Origin: Neoluteolibacter marinus
GTDB lineage: Bacteria; Verrucomicrobiota; Verrucomicrobiia; Verrucomicrobiales; Akkermansiaceae
DNA: 64,000 nt
NCBI RefSeq assembly: GCF_014904755.1
Contig: NZ_JACZFQ010000020.1
Location: 110,707-174,706 of the forward strand
Direction: 5' to 3'
The notes beneath the pieces were generated by a model. It made no database searches, had not been told where the DNA came from, and worked only from the letters and a program-made list of their open reading frames with translations. Within the stretch, counting starts at the first letter, position 1. The number at the start of each line of letters is the position of its first letter. Shown piece after piece: positions 37,252-45,206 of the stretch. The position numbers and the translations under genes are program-made.

Positions 37252-38664
37252 GTGAAGTCTTTCTTCAAGGCACTCCTGTTAGTTTCGGGCTGGCTGGTCG
37301 CGGCGGTCTTTCTGCTGGCTCCCGGACTGAAGCCGATCGAATTGGGATCTCGCTCCGGCATGCGCGGGGGCGGGGTGGAGGAGATCGGCGGGATTTTCAA
37401 TGCGTGGTCCGCCGATCCCGCGCTGGCGGGAGCCCTGATCGGGTTCTGCGTGTTGGATGAAGAGGGCCGGGTTGTCTATGCCTCGCCTCTCGCGGAGAAG
37501 GGCTTGTGCCCGGCGTCGGCGCTGAAAACGGTCACCACCGCGGCGGCGCTCGAAGAACTGGGGCCGGACTTCCGCTTCACGACGACCCTGGTTTCGGACC
37601 GGACCGCCTTCTCGGAGGGGGTGCTGGACGGCAATCTGGTGCTGGTGGGAAGCGGCGACCCCACGCTGTCGGGCGACGATCTCGAGTTGATGGTCGACCA
37701 GTTGATCGCGGCCGGCCTGACGCAGATCAACGGCAAGCTGCGGATCGACACTTCGGCGTTCCAGGAGCCGGCGGTGAGCGACCATTGGAACTGGGGCGAC
37801 ATCGGCAACGGCTACGGTGCCGGCGCCTATGCCATCAACGTCGACCACAACCGCATCGCTATCCGCTTCCAGGCGGGTGCCAAGGAGGGCGATCCCGCGC
37901 GTCTGTTGAACCGCGAGGGTTCGGCCGGGGAGGTGCGCTGGACCAACCACGTGACCACCGGGCCGGCGGGCAGCGGTGACCGGGTGATGGTGTATTCCGA
38001 GCCGGAGGGACGGACCGTGACCTTGCGGGGTTCGGTGCCGGCCGGGGCCGATGCGTTCACCGTGAGCGGCGCGGTTCCGGATCCGCCGGCGCGTGCCGCG
38101 GAGATCCTGCGTGCCGCCTTCGACAAGAAGGGCATCCGGTGTCTCGGTCGCGACATGCCCGAGGGTCCCGGCGGCGTGCCGCTTGCCAGCCATCAATCGG
38201 CGCGTCTGGCGGAGATCATCGACCATCTCCACAAGGTCAGCGACAACCTCGAGGCCCAGAGCCTTTTCCTCACCCTCGGAGCCAAGGCCGGCATGGATCC
38301 CGCGACGGCCGTCCGGAAGCATTGGGAGGCCCGGGGCCTGCCCTTTTCAGGCCTGCGGCTCATTGACGGCAGCGGCCTCGCCCGGGCCAACATGATCCGC
38401 CCGCTCGACCTCGCCCGGGTGAACCATGCCGCCCGCCATGGCAAACATGGCGAGCGATTCCGGGAGAGCCTCAGCCGCTATCTGGACGGGGCGGTCCGCG
38501 CCAAGCTCGGTGCCATGTCCGGCGTCAAGACCGAGGTCGGTTTCCTGGAAATGCCGGACGGCCGGGAGCTGACCTTTGCCCTGATGGCGAATGGTCTGGC
38601 CCTTGACATCGATTACTGGTCCTTGCGTGACAAGCTGCTCAGCGAGCTTCGGGACGCGGGCTAG
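37252..38664 (+). CDS. PBP4-type D-alanyl-D-alanine carboxypeptidase/endopeptidase (S13)
   Basis: The 470-residue exported protein starts at a GTG and has an N-terminal hydrophobic signal (ALLLVSGWLVAAVFLLAPG). The S13 active-site motifs are SxxK at Ser89-Lys92 (CPASALKTVTTAAALEELG) and SxN in HLHKVSDNLEAQSLF. The usual third motif KTGT is represented by KLGA in VRAKLGAMSGVKTEVGF, so the conserved Thr is replaced. PBP4 trims peptidoglycan cross-links in the periplasm; the third-motif change may weaken this activity. Its last 26 bases overlap the convergent PDZ-protein gene. Confidence 0.88.
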   Translation: MKSFFKALLLVSGWLVAAVFLLAPGLKPIELGSRSGMRGGGVEEIGGIFNAWSADPALAGALIGFCVLDEEGRVVYASPLAEKGLCPASALKTVTTAAALEELGPDFRFTTTLVSDRTAFSEGVLDGNLVLVGSGDPTLSGDDLELMVDQLIAAGLTQINGKLRIDTSAFQEPAVSDHWNWGDIGNGYGAGAYAINVDHNRIAIRFQAGAKEGDPARLLNREGSAGEVRWTNHVTTGPAGSGDRVMVYSEPEGRTVTLRGSVPAGADAFTVSGAVPDPPARAAEILRAAFDKKGIRCLGRDMPEGPGGVPLASHQSARLAEIIDHLHKVSDNLEAQSLFLTLGAKAGMDPATAVRKHWEARGLPFSGLRLIDGSGLARANMIRPLDLARVNHAARHGKHGERFRESLSRYLDGAVRAKLGAMSGVKTEVGFLEMPDGRELTFALMANGLALDIDYWSLRDKLLSELRDAG

Positions 38665-39418
38665 CTTCCTCCCGGATTTCGCGCTTCTGCTTGGCTTGCT
38701 CCCTGACCTTGCGCTTCTGCCGGGGATTTTGCTGCGCCCGCAGTTCCTGGACCTGTCGGCGGAGTTCCTCGATCTGATGCTGCTGCTGTTCCAGCCGCTT
38801 CTGGAGTCCCGCCAGCCTTCGCTCGACCGGATTCGGCTCGCGGGCGGCCGGCGGAGCATCGACCAGTGGCGGCGACTCCGGGTCACGGGGTTGGATGACC
38901 AGCGTGTCGCGCTTGCCCTTGCGGATGAATTCGAGCTTCAGCGGCCGTCCCTCCTTCCCTGCCTTCTCCACCTGCTCCTTGAGCCCGTTCATCGAGGACA
39001 GCCCGACCTCATTGGCCGAGAGGAGGATGTCGTCTTCCTGAACTCCGGCCGCCGCCGCCGGGGCACCCGGCATCACGCGGATGACGCGGACCCCGATGTG
39101 CTCGGGGAGCGAGAGATGGCTCCGCATGAACGGGTCGAGCCCCTGCACCGCGAGTCCGATGACCCACGGCGGGGTTCCAGGATGGAACTTGAAGGCGGGT
39201 GGCTCCGGAAGTTCCATCTCAGCGGTGGACTCCTGGATCAATCGTTCGATCAAGGCCTTGTCGGAGCGGTCCTTGAGCATCTTGTCGAAGCGGTCGGAGA
39301 GGTTCCAGTGCTGTTCCATCTGGAGGTCCTCCGGGCTGATGTCACGGGGCCGGTCCTGGGAAAACAGCGGGCTGAGCAGGGTCAGCGAGGCGGCAAGGGT
39401 TGAGAGGGTCGTTTTCAT
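38639..39418 (-). CDS. Secreted PDZ-domain protein with C-terminal coiled coil
   Basis: A 259-residue protein from the ATG at 39418. The signal peptide MKTTLSTLAASLTLLSPLFS leads to an N-terminal helical region and one PDZ domain at about 90-175 (IGVRVIRVMPGAPAAAAGVQEDDILLSANEV ... LEFIRKGKRDTLVIQPR). A basic coiled coil closes it (RRLAGLQKRLEQQQHQIEELRRQVQELRAQQ). There is no protease domain, so it is a stand-alone peptide-binding or scaffolding protein. It is convergent with the carboxypeptidase gene (26-base overlap) and divergent from the cytochrome-like gene at 39497. Confidence 0.85.
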   Translation of the reverse strand: MKTTLSTLAASLTLLSPLFSQDRPRDISPEDLQMEQHWNLSDRFDKMLKDRSDKALIERLIQESTAEMELPEPPAFKFHPGTPPWVIGLAVQGLDPFMRSHLSLPEHIGVRVIRVMPGAPAAAAGVQEDDILLSANEVGLSSMNGLKEQVEKAGKEGRPLKLEFIRKGKRDTLVIQPRDPESPPLVDAPPAAREPNPVERRLAGLQKRLEQQQHQIEELRRQVQELRAQQNPRQKRKVREQAKQKREIREEASPRPEAR

Positions 39419-39496
39419 GGTTCCGCTTTCCAAAGCGAGGCTGACCGCGGGTTCTTGTCTTTTGATTCGTCGTCGCTCTTCTGCCATAGCTCGCGC

Positions 39497-40405
39497 ATGA
39501 AACATGCAGTGGCCCTGATATGCCTCGCCGCGCCGCTGGCCGCGGCCCCGACGGATGTGGAGTTGCTCGCTTTCGTGAAGGAGCGGGGACGGCAGGAGCG
39601 GGTGACCCCCGCGCCGGTCAAAATGGCCAAGGCGGTCGCCGAGCGCTGCAGCATCGACGCGGTGCTGGGGAAGCGGACCCATGGCGCGGCGGCCTTCCAC
39701 GTCTATGCCAATGAGCCCGCGGCTTTGCCGATCTTCGATCCCTGGGGGAGTTTTCCGGAGGGAAGCCTGGTGCTGAAGGAGAAGCTCGGACGCGATGATG
39801 GCGCGACGCAGCTGTTCACCGGGATGTTGAAGCGGGAGCGGGGCTATTTCCCCGAGTGCGGCGATTGGGAGTTCTTCACCGTCGATGCGGCGGCCACACG
39901 GATCGTCGAGCGGGGGAAGATCGCCCGCTGCGCGGAGTGCCACGAGGACTACCCGAAGGGCGACCATGTCACCAAGGTCTACGCCGCGCCGGTCCAGCTC
40001 AGCGGCGGCAGGATCGTGCTGCATGCCAGCACGGCCGAGGTCCATGGGGAGAAGCTCCAGTACGAGGAGAAGGAGGTGAAGAATACCCTGGGCTTCTGGG
40101 TGAATGCTGCCGACCACGCATCCTGGGAGTTCGAGGTGATGCAGCCGGGGACCTACGAAATCCACCTTTGGCAAGGTTGCGGGAAGGGCAGCGGTGGCGC
40201 CGAGGTGGCCATCGGGTGCGCGGGGCGGACCTGCCGCTTCACGGTCGAGGACACCGGCCACTTCCAGAACTTCAAGGAGCGGAAGATCGGCACGCTCCGC
40301 TTCGACAAGGCCGGCCCGCAGGTGCTCGAGGTCAAGGCGCTCTCCAAGCCCGGCGTCGCCGTGATGGACCTGCGCCAGATCGTCCTGGTGCCGGTCAAAC
40401 CGTGA
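39497..40405 (+). CDS. Cytochrome P460-like domain fused to a DUF5077-type C-terminal domain
   Basis: A 302-residue secreted protein (signal peptide MKHAVALICLAAPLAAAP, ATG at 39497). Residues about 20-165 resemble cytochrome P460 (AAAFHVYANEPAA, FPEGSLVLKEKL, GYFPECGDWEFFTVD) and contain one CxxCH haem site (RCAECHEDY). Residues about 185-302 look like a beta-sandwich DUF5077 domain (NTLGFWVNAADHASWEFEV, GTYEIHLWQGCGKGSGGAEV, DTGHFQNFKERKIGTL, VMDLRQIVLVPV). The pairing suggests a haem protein tethered to or sensing an extracellular ligand. Its stop is two bases from the end of alkB, which converges on it. Confidence 0.82.
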   Translation: MKHAVALICLAAPLAAAPTDVELLAFVKERGRQERVTPAPVKMAKAVAERCSIDAVLGKRTHGAAAFHVYANEPAALPIFDPWGSFPEGSLVLKEKLGRDDGATQLFTGMLKRERGYFPECGDWEFFTVDAAATRIVERGKIARCAECHEDYPKGDHVTKVYAAPVQLSGGRIVLHASTAEVHGEKLQYEEKEVKNTLGFWVNAADHASWEFEVMQPGTYEIHLWQGCGKGSGGAEVAIGCAGRTCRFTVEDTGHFQNFKERKIGTLRFDKAGPQVLEVKALSKPGVAVMDLRQIVLVPVKP

Positions 40406-40406
40406 T

Positions 40407-41006
40407 TCAGGCCATGCGGCGGAACGTCAGGTTGATCCGTGGCGTGGTGATCCGTTTCGACTTCGGGATCTGGTGCAACCAGTGGGTCTGGGTCGTCCCT
40501 TTCATCACCAGCAGGCTGCCGTTCTCCAGCGTCACCGAGACTTTCTCGCCGGTCTGTTTGTGCTTGAAGTCGAACCTGCGCTCGGCGCCGAAACTGAGCG
40601 AGGCGATGCCGGAGTCCGCGACCAGCGACTTCTCGTCGTCGCTGTGCCAGCCCATGCCCTCGTTGCCGTCGTGGTAAAGGTTCAGCAGGCAGGAGTTGAA
40701 GCGGCAGCCCGAGCATTGTTCGGCCAGGGACTTCAGTTCCTTCATCTCGTCCGACCACGCCAGGGCCTGCTTGGTGGTGCCGGAATAGGTGTAGGGGAAC
40801 GGTGAGTCACCGTACCACGCGACTTTCCGCGCGGTGACGATGTGCTTGCCGAACATCACCGCCTCGTCGTGCCGCCACGGCACCGATGAAATCAAGGCGT
40901 CGTAGTAGTTTGCGGCTGAAGCGGCGGCCAGCACCACCCCGTGGTAGTTCACCGTGCCGTCGCGGGGCAGCAGGTTCTCCGAGGGGTCGGGGCGGAAGAG
41001 TTCCAT
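40407..41006 (-). CDS. alkB: AlkB-family 2-oxoglutarate/Fe(II) DNA dioxygenase
   Basis: A 199-residue oxygenase with the iron ligands His121 and Asp123 (MGWHSDDEKSL) and a distal histidine in THWLHQIPKS. The oxoglutarate-binding arginines are in PRINLTFR. The substrate loop PFPYTYSGTTKQALAW and CLLNLYHDGNEGMGWHSD are characteristic of AlkB2-like proteins. It oxidatively removes alkyl groups from 1-methyladenine and 3-methylcytosine. The start codon overlaps the stop of the upstream Ada-like gene (TGATG), so the two repair genes form a coupled operon. Confidence 0.95.
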   Translation of the reverse strand: MELFRPDPSENLLPRDGTVNYHGVVLAAASAANYYDALISSVPWRHDEAVMFGKHIVTARKVAWYGDSPFPYTYSGTTKQALAWSDEMKELKSLAEQCSGCRFNSCLLNLYHDGNEGMGWHSDDEKSLVADSGIASLSFGAERRFDFKHKQTGEKVSVTLENGSLLVMKGTTQTHWLHQIPKSKRITTPRINLTFRRMA

Positions 41007-41848
41007 CACGGTGCCGATTCGCGTTGCAGCAGCGCCCGCTTGCGTCCGATGCCCCAGCGGTAGCCGGAAAGGCTGCCGTCGGTGCGCACCACCCGGTGGC
41101 AGGGGATCGCCAGCGCCAGGGGGTTCGCTGCGCAGGCCCCGGCGACCGCACGCACCGATTTCGGGCTGCCGATTTTCTCCGCAACCTCGGTGTAGCTGAG
41201 GGTGGTGCCGGGCGGGATTCCCCGTAGCGCCTGCCAGACCCGCTGTTGGAAGGCCGTGCCGCGGATATCGAGCGGCAGGTCGAGACCGGTCCGGGGATGC
41301 TCGACGAAACCCACGACCTGCGCGACCCATTGCTCGAAGTCCCCGTCGGCACCGACCAGCTTCGCCTTGGGGAAGCGGTCCTGCAGGTCGCGCACCAGCA
41401 CCGCCGGGTCGTCGTCGAGGAGGATTGCGCACACGCCCTTCGCCGTCGCCGCGACCAGCACGGGGCCGAGCGACGACTCGCCGATGGCGAATCGAATTTC
41501 CTCTCCCGCGCCACCTTGTCGGAATGCCTGCGGTTTCATGCCGAGGAGACCGTAGGATTGGGTGTAGAAGCGGCTGTTGGAGTCGAAACCCGCGGCATAG
41601 ATCGCCTCGGTGATCGAGCCGCTACTTGGCAGGCCATCGCGGATCCGCCGTGACCTGCAGGCGTCTGCATAGGCCTTCGGGGTGAGTCCGGTGATGCGCT
41701 TGAACACGCGGTGAAAGTGAAACCGGCTCATTCCCGACGCTTCGGCCAGGTCATCGAGGGCCGGAGGGGACTCGGCTTCCTCGATCCGCCGGCACGCCTG
41801 GACGATGGCTGCGGCATGCGGGTCGCCCGGCGTGGAGGTGGAGTTCAT
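41006..41848 (-). CDS. ada: AraC-type regulator fused to O6-methylguanine-DNA methyltransferase (Ada-like)
   Basis: The 280-residue protein has an AraC-family HTH (residues about 15-110: ALDDLAEASGMSRFHFHRVFKRITGLTPKAYA) and a C-terminal methyltransferase with the acceptor Cys250 in IPCHRVV, preceded by RGTAFQQRVWQALRGIPPGTTLSY. The N-terminal zinc/phosphotriester domain of E. coli Ada (Cys38 switch) is absent, so activation by phosphotriester methylation cannot occur in the classical way. It repairs O6-alkylguanine and probably regulates the alkB gene it overlaps. The start is the ATG at 41848. Confidence 0.94.
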   Translation of the reverse strand: MNSTSTPGDPHAAAIVQACRRIEEAESPPALDDLAEASGMSRFHFHRVFKRITGLTPKAYADACRSRRIRDGLPSSGSITEAIYAAGFDSNSRFYTQSYGLLGMKPQAFRQGGAGEEIRFAIGESSLGPVLVAATAKGVCAILLDDDPAVLVRDLQDRFPKAKLVGADGDFEQWVAQVVGFVEHPRTGLDLPLDIRGTAFQQRVWQALRGIPPGTTLSYTEVAEKIGSPKSVRAVAGACAANPLALAIPCHRVVRTDGSLSGYRWGIGRKRALLQRESAP

Positions 41849-41903
41849 GTCGGGGAACCTAGCGCGCCTCGCGCGGCCTGAAACTCCGTTTCTTGCTCCG
41901 GCA

Positions 41904-42575
41904 TCAGCCCTCCAGCATCGCGTCGATCTTCTGCATCTCGGTCACCTGCCACTTCATCGCGCCGACCTGTTCGGTGGCCTCGTTGATCTCGAGGGCCGAA
42001 GCACCGAGCGTGATGTGGGCGAGCTGCTGGCGGGTGTTTTCCGCGCTCGCGGTCAGGTCGGCGAGCTGGCCGAGAACGCCCGATATCCGCTCCTGCACGG
42101 TCTCCGGCTTCACCTTCGAGCGGGCGAGCAGGGTCAGCTTCTGGCAAAGCGGCCAGAGCGAGGACAACGATTCGCGGGTGCGGCGGGCGAGCTCGTCACG
42201 CAGGTCCGAAGGAATGTGCGGGTTCGCCGGGTCGGCGGCGGTTTCCTGCAGGGCGAGCAATTCCCTGACGGCCGCGACGAAGCGCTCCTTGAGCTCGGGC
42301 GTGGGGAAGGGGACCTTGAAGCGGAGTGCGCTGATCAGCTGGTCGTGGTCGCCGGACTCCTGAAGCAGCTCGAGGGCGGCCGCGTAGTCGTGCTCATCCA
42401 TCGCCGTGTGGGCCCGGCCCGACTTCGACAGCAAGCGGTAGGCGGCCCAGACCACCAGCCCGACCAGCAGCAACGCCGCGGCAAGGGCGAGCGAGATTCG
42501 CCAGAAATAGAAGGCCGCGACCAGCAGGCCCAAGCCCACCACCCAGCCGAATGAACCCGATGAGTCGTTCGCCAT
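41904..42575 (-). CDS. Membrane-anchored helical hypothetical protein
   Basis: A 223-residue protein with two adjacent N-terminal hydrophobic helices (FGWVVGLGLLVAAFYFW and LALAAALLLVGLVVWAAYRLL). A long cytoplasmic helical part follows (AAALELLQESGDHDQLISAL ... PETVQERISGVLGQLADLTASAENTRQQLAH ... MKWQVTEMQKIDAML). No catalytic motif or known family was recognised. The charged helical tail suggests a scaffold or a partner of an envelope complex. Its stop is 55 bases from the ada start, on the same strand. Confidence 0.7.
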   Translation of the reverse strand: MANDSSGSFGWVVGLGLLVAAFYFWRISLALAAALLLVGLVVWAAYRLLSKSGRAHTAMDEHDYAAALELLQESGDHDQLISALRFKVPFPTPELKERFVAAVRELLALQETAADPANPHIPSDLRDELARRTRESLSSLWPLCQKLTLLARSKVKPETVQERISGVLGQLADLTASAENTRQQLAHITLGASALEINEATEQVGAMKWQVTEMQKIDAMLEG

Positions 42576-42671
42576 GATCCAAGGCTGGGAGCATCACCCA
42601 ATGCCCGGATCGATCCAAGAGGAAATCGGAGGGCAATATGGAATGCCTCGACAGCCCCCGGCGAGGCCGGG

Positions 42672-42881
42672 TCAGCCGCCGAACATCCCCTTGACCTTGT
42701 CGAGCAGGCCGCCGCTCAGCGCCGACAAGTCCGGGGACTCGCCCTTCAGCAGCGAATCGACAACGCCACGGTAGTCCTCCGGAAGCCGGGACTTCACGTA
42801 GTCTGAAACCGCGATGATCGACCCGTTGATCTGTTCCTCGCTCAGGCCGAGCGCCGCCAGCTTCTCCTTGAGTTCGTTCAT
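42672..42881 (-). CDS. Small helical hypothetical protein, 69 aa
   Basis: It starts at the ATG at 42881 (MNELKEKLAALGLSEEQING) and ends in GLLDKVKGMFGG. Two or three amphipathic helices (IAVSDYVKSRLPEDYRGVVDSLLKG) and no membrane segment. The family is unknown. It lies just downstream of tRNA-Leu on the same strand, only 19 bases from the mature tRNA end, so tRNA processing may release its message. Confidence 0.65.
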   Translation of the reverse strand: MNELKEKLAALGLSEEQINGSIIAVSDYVKSRLPEDYRGVVDSLLKGESPDLSALSGGLLDKVKGMFGG

Positions 42882-42900
42882 GGTCTTGATTGGGCGATGA

Positions 42901-42982
42901 TACCGGGGACAGGACTCGAACCTGCACAAGTGAACTCGCCTGATCCTAAGTCAGGTGCGTCTACCAATTCCGCCACCCCGGC
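42901..42982 (-). tRNA. tRNA-Leu (anticodon TAG)
   Basis: The minus strand reads an 82-base cloverleaf. The acceptor is GCCGGGG paired with CCCCGGT, with A as discriminator. The D-arm includes TGGCGGAATTGGTAGAC. The anticodon stem is CCTGA/TCAGG with loop CTTAGGA, so the anticodon is TAG (reads CUA/CUG). A long variable region and the T-arm with GTTCGAGTCC follow. No CCA is encoded. The 5' end points at the integrase gene about 100 bases away. Confidence 0.95.
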
Positions 42983-43022
42983 ATGTTGATTTTGAGTGCG
43001 TTGGGAATTCGGCTGAGAGGTG

Positions 43023-43043
43023 ATGACCACTCGAAATGACCAC
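43023..43043. repeat. 8-bp direct repeat ahead of the integrase gene
   Basis: ATGACCAC occurs at 43023-43030 and again at 43036-43043 (13-base period), between the tRNA and the integrase start. A GCGAC-GT-GTCGC palindrome follows at 43051-43062. Short direct repeats here could be arm-type integrase or excisionase sites; this is inference from position only. Confidence 0.4.
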
Positions 43044-43081
43044 CGTTGACGCGACGTGTCGCCCCGTGCAAGGGTCCTTGC

Positions 43082-44131
43082 ATGGCGGACGTCTGGAAAT
43101 CGGTGCGGGCTGAAAACATCGTACAACACTCGTCGGGGACGTATTATCTCCAAGCCAAGGTCGGCGGGAAGAAGATTCGCCGGAGCCTCAAGACGAAGGA
43201 TCTGCGGATCGCGAAGATCAAGCGGGACGCTGCTCTTGCTCCGTTGCGTGCTGCCCTACCGGGCTCCGCCGATGCGATCAAATCGCTGGGTGACGCCTTG
43301 GCTGTCGTGGAGGCAAGGGAGGTGGGGAAGGCTCATTTGAAACCGCGCACACGGGAGTATTATGTGGAGCTCTTCCGGATCCTTCGCGAGACCCTTCCTC
43401 TCGACCGGGCGGCTACTTCGTTCACGTCTGACGATGCCGAGAGGTGGTGGCGGGATACGACAAAATCGAGGTCCGCGACCCAGTCTAACAATCTGCTCCG
43501 GTTGCTCCGTCACACGTGCGGGGTGATCGTCAAATCAGGGCTGCGTTTCGATGATCCGACCGAGCGGCTCAAGCGGATGAGGGTGAAAAAGACCGCCGTG
43601 GAATCGCTTCCTTCCAGCACGATGGTTGACCAACTCGTGGCAGAAATCCGAAGCCAGCGGAAAGCACACAGTGAAGCTCAGGCCCGGCTCGTGGAGTTTC
43701 TCGCGTGGTCCGGGTGCCGGATCGGTGAGGCTCGCCAGGTGATGTGGAGCGATGTGGGGGCGGACTGGCTGACCGTGCATGGTGGAGAGGAGGGCACCAA
43801 GGGAAACGAAACCCGAATGGTGCCGATCAATGCACGGTTGAGAGCGGTGATCGAGGCGATGAGGGTTCCCGGGGCATCCGGCCGTCTCTTCCATTTGAAG
43901 AGTCCGCGGGAGGCACTGAAGGGTGCATGCCGGCGACTTGGAATCCCGCACATGCGGGTGCATGATCTGCGGCACCTGTTCGCGACCGTGGCAATCGAGC
44001 GGGGAGTGGATATCCCCACTCTTGCGAAGTGGCTGGGTCACAAGGATGGCGGCGTCCTGGCGATGAAGACTTACGGGCATCTCCGGGACGAGCACAGCCT
44101 GGCGGCGGCGAAGCTGATGGGCGGGCCCTAG
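43082..44131 (+). CDS. int: Tyrosine recombinase / phage integrase
   Basis: The 349-residue integrase has an N-terminal arm-binding strand region (SSGTYYLQAKVGGKKIRRSLKT), a SAM-like core-binding domain and a catalytic domain. It has the full set: Arg213 (SGCRIGEARQV), a Lys near 240 (GGEEGTKGNETR), His294-x-x-Arg297 (VHDLRHLFAT), His320 (LAKWLGHKDGG) and the nucleophile Tyr331 (KTYGHL). The ATG at 43082 is preferred. It integrates and excises the element, presumably at or near tRNA-Leu. It ends in a CTAG that also contains the stop of the convergent YbjQ-like gene. Confidence 0.95.
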   Translation: MADVWKSVRAENIVQHSSGTYYLQAKVGGKKIRRSLKTKDLRIAKIKRDAALAPLRAALPGSADAIKSLGDALAVVEAREVGKAHLKPRTREYYVELFRILRETLPLDRAATSFTSDDAERWWRDTTKSRSATQSNNLLRLLRHTCGVIVKSGLRFDDPTERLKRMRVKKTAVESLPSSTMVDQLVAEIRSQRKAHSEAQARLVEFLAWSGCRIGEARQVMWSDVGADWLTVHGGEEGTKGNETRMVPINARLRAVIEAMRVPGASGRLFHLKSPREALKGACRRLGIPHMRVHDLRHLFATVAIERGVDIPTLAKWLGHKDGGVLAMKTYGHLRDEHSLAAAKLMGGP

Positions 44132-44679
44132 GAGTCGGTCTCGCCGGCGAATGTCACGGCGGTTCCGTAGCCAGTGACGAGGAGCATCAGGGTTCCTTTC
44201 CCCTCGATGCTGGTGTACGAAAGGCTTAGTGCGATGATACCTTGAGCGCCTCGTGAGTGTGCTTGCCGGCGGAGATCCGAGAGCACTTCATTGCGGGTTT
44301 TCTCGAGTTCCTTGTGGATGGTGGCGCTGGTGTTGCCAATGATGTCCGAGAGGCCAATGGCGAGTTCCTTGAGTGCGCCGATGGATGCAACGCGTTCCGA
44401 GACTACAACGCCAAGCCGGGAGGCAATCGTGTAAGGCGGCACGGTCTCCGCGGTGATCAACAAGCTGGTCTTGGACAGATCGGATACCACGGTGGGAACA
44501 CGGAAACTGGTGTCGTCGAATGCGAGGTCGCCGAATTCCAGGAAGGACTTGCCGTAAATCCAGTGATTGGTGCCCGGTCGGGAGATTTGAATCGACGGGT
44601 CTTCTTCGATGCGACGCAGCGCTATGGCTTCGTCGCAGGGGGTGACCTTTCCGGCCGAGGTTTTCAGGATGTAGTCCAT
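44128..44679 (-). CDS. YbjQ-like (UPF0145) domain protein with N-terminal extension
   Basis: A 183-residue protein. The C-terminal half matches the YbjQ fold: LLITAETVPPYTIASRLGVVVSE, AIGLSDIIGNTSATIHKELEKTRNEVLSDLRRQAHSRGAQGIIALSLSYTS split by helices, and the terminal LLVTGYGTAVTF. YbjQ proteins are pentameric and of unknown function, often encoded near stress or phage genes. The first 75 residues are not recognised. The G11 tract lies seven bases upstream of its ATG on the genome, so expression could be phase-variable. It looks like cargo between integrase and repressor. Confidence 0.75.
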   Translation of the reverse strand: MDYILKTSAGKVTPCDEAIALRRIEEDPSIQISRPGTNHWIYGKSFLEFGDLAFDDTSFRVPTVVSDLSKTSLLITAETVPPYTIASRLGVVVSERVASIGALKELAIGLSDIIGNTSATIHKELEKTRNEVLSDLRRQAHSRGAQGIIALSLSYTSIEGKGTLMLLVTGYGTAVTFAGETDS

Positions 44680-44686
44680 CGAAACA

Positions 44687-44697
44687 GGGGGGGGGGG
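44687..44697. repeat. Eleven-base poly-G (poly-C on the coding strand) tract
   Basis: Eleven consecutive G bases seven bases upstream of the YbjQ-like start codon, between that gene and the stop of the gene at 44699. Slippage here would alter the promoter or leader spacing of the gene. The same tract is also a classic place for a sequencing miscount. Confidence 0.85.
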
Positions 44698-44698
44698 C

Positions 44699-45040
44699 TC
44701 AATCCAGCAGCTTCCTGATCAGGGTGTCAGCTCCACGGTCGAGCGTGGGCTGATCATCGGAGCCGAGGGTCTCCTTGACCCAGGCACGGAAGGATTGTGG
44801 CTTGATCGGATCTCGGGATTCCGTCCGCCGGCGGATCTCTGCGACCAGCCGGTCACGATCAGCGGCCGGGAGCGCGAGGAGTTTGACTGTGAGCGGAAAG
44901 TCCCCGCCACACATGCCCTGGTAGAGGATGAGGTGGCGGATGACCTCGGAGCGGGACATCTCCAATCGGGCAGCCGTGGCGTCGGCTATGGCAACTTCGT
45001 CTTCGGTGAGGTAGATGGAGAATCGTTTTCCGGCGGGCAT
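44699..45040 (-). CDS. Ribbon-helix-helix-like small protein
   Basis: A 113-residue protein from the ATG at 45040 (MPAGKRFSIYLTEDEVAIADATAARLEMSRSEVIRHLIL), a classic RHH/CopG pattern: one basic beta strand and two helices. The remaining part (VKLLALPAADRDRLVAEIRRR ... FRAWVKETLG) is helical and unassigned. It may regulate itself or the neighbouring YbjQ-like gene downstream. The frame also has an upstream TTG at 45058. Confidence 0.7.
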   Translation of the reverse strand: MPAGKRFSIYLTEDEVAIADATAARLEMSRSEVIRHLILYQGMCGGDFPLTVKLLALPAADRDRLVAEIRRRTESRDPIKPQSFRAWVKETLGSDDQPTLDRGADTLIRKLLD

Positions 45041-45206
45041 TTGCGGGTGAAGGGTCAAGTGTTACCGAGGGTGTGAGTCAAGGTGTTACCTCCGTGCGCT
45101 CGACATCGGTGATTCAAAGTGTTCAAAAGAACACGTGAGCAGGGCGTGCAAATCAAGCCAAGACGAAATCCCCGGTGTTGTTCGACCGCTGAAATGGAGA
45201 GCGGAT

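Noticed and set aside
43082..44131. The integrase as an integron integrase (IntI)
   Set aside because: It lies 19 kb from the cassettes, has the phage-type arm-binding domain, no recognisable additional IntI patch between the second and third motifs, and sits beside phage regulatory genes.
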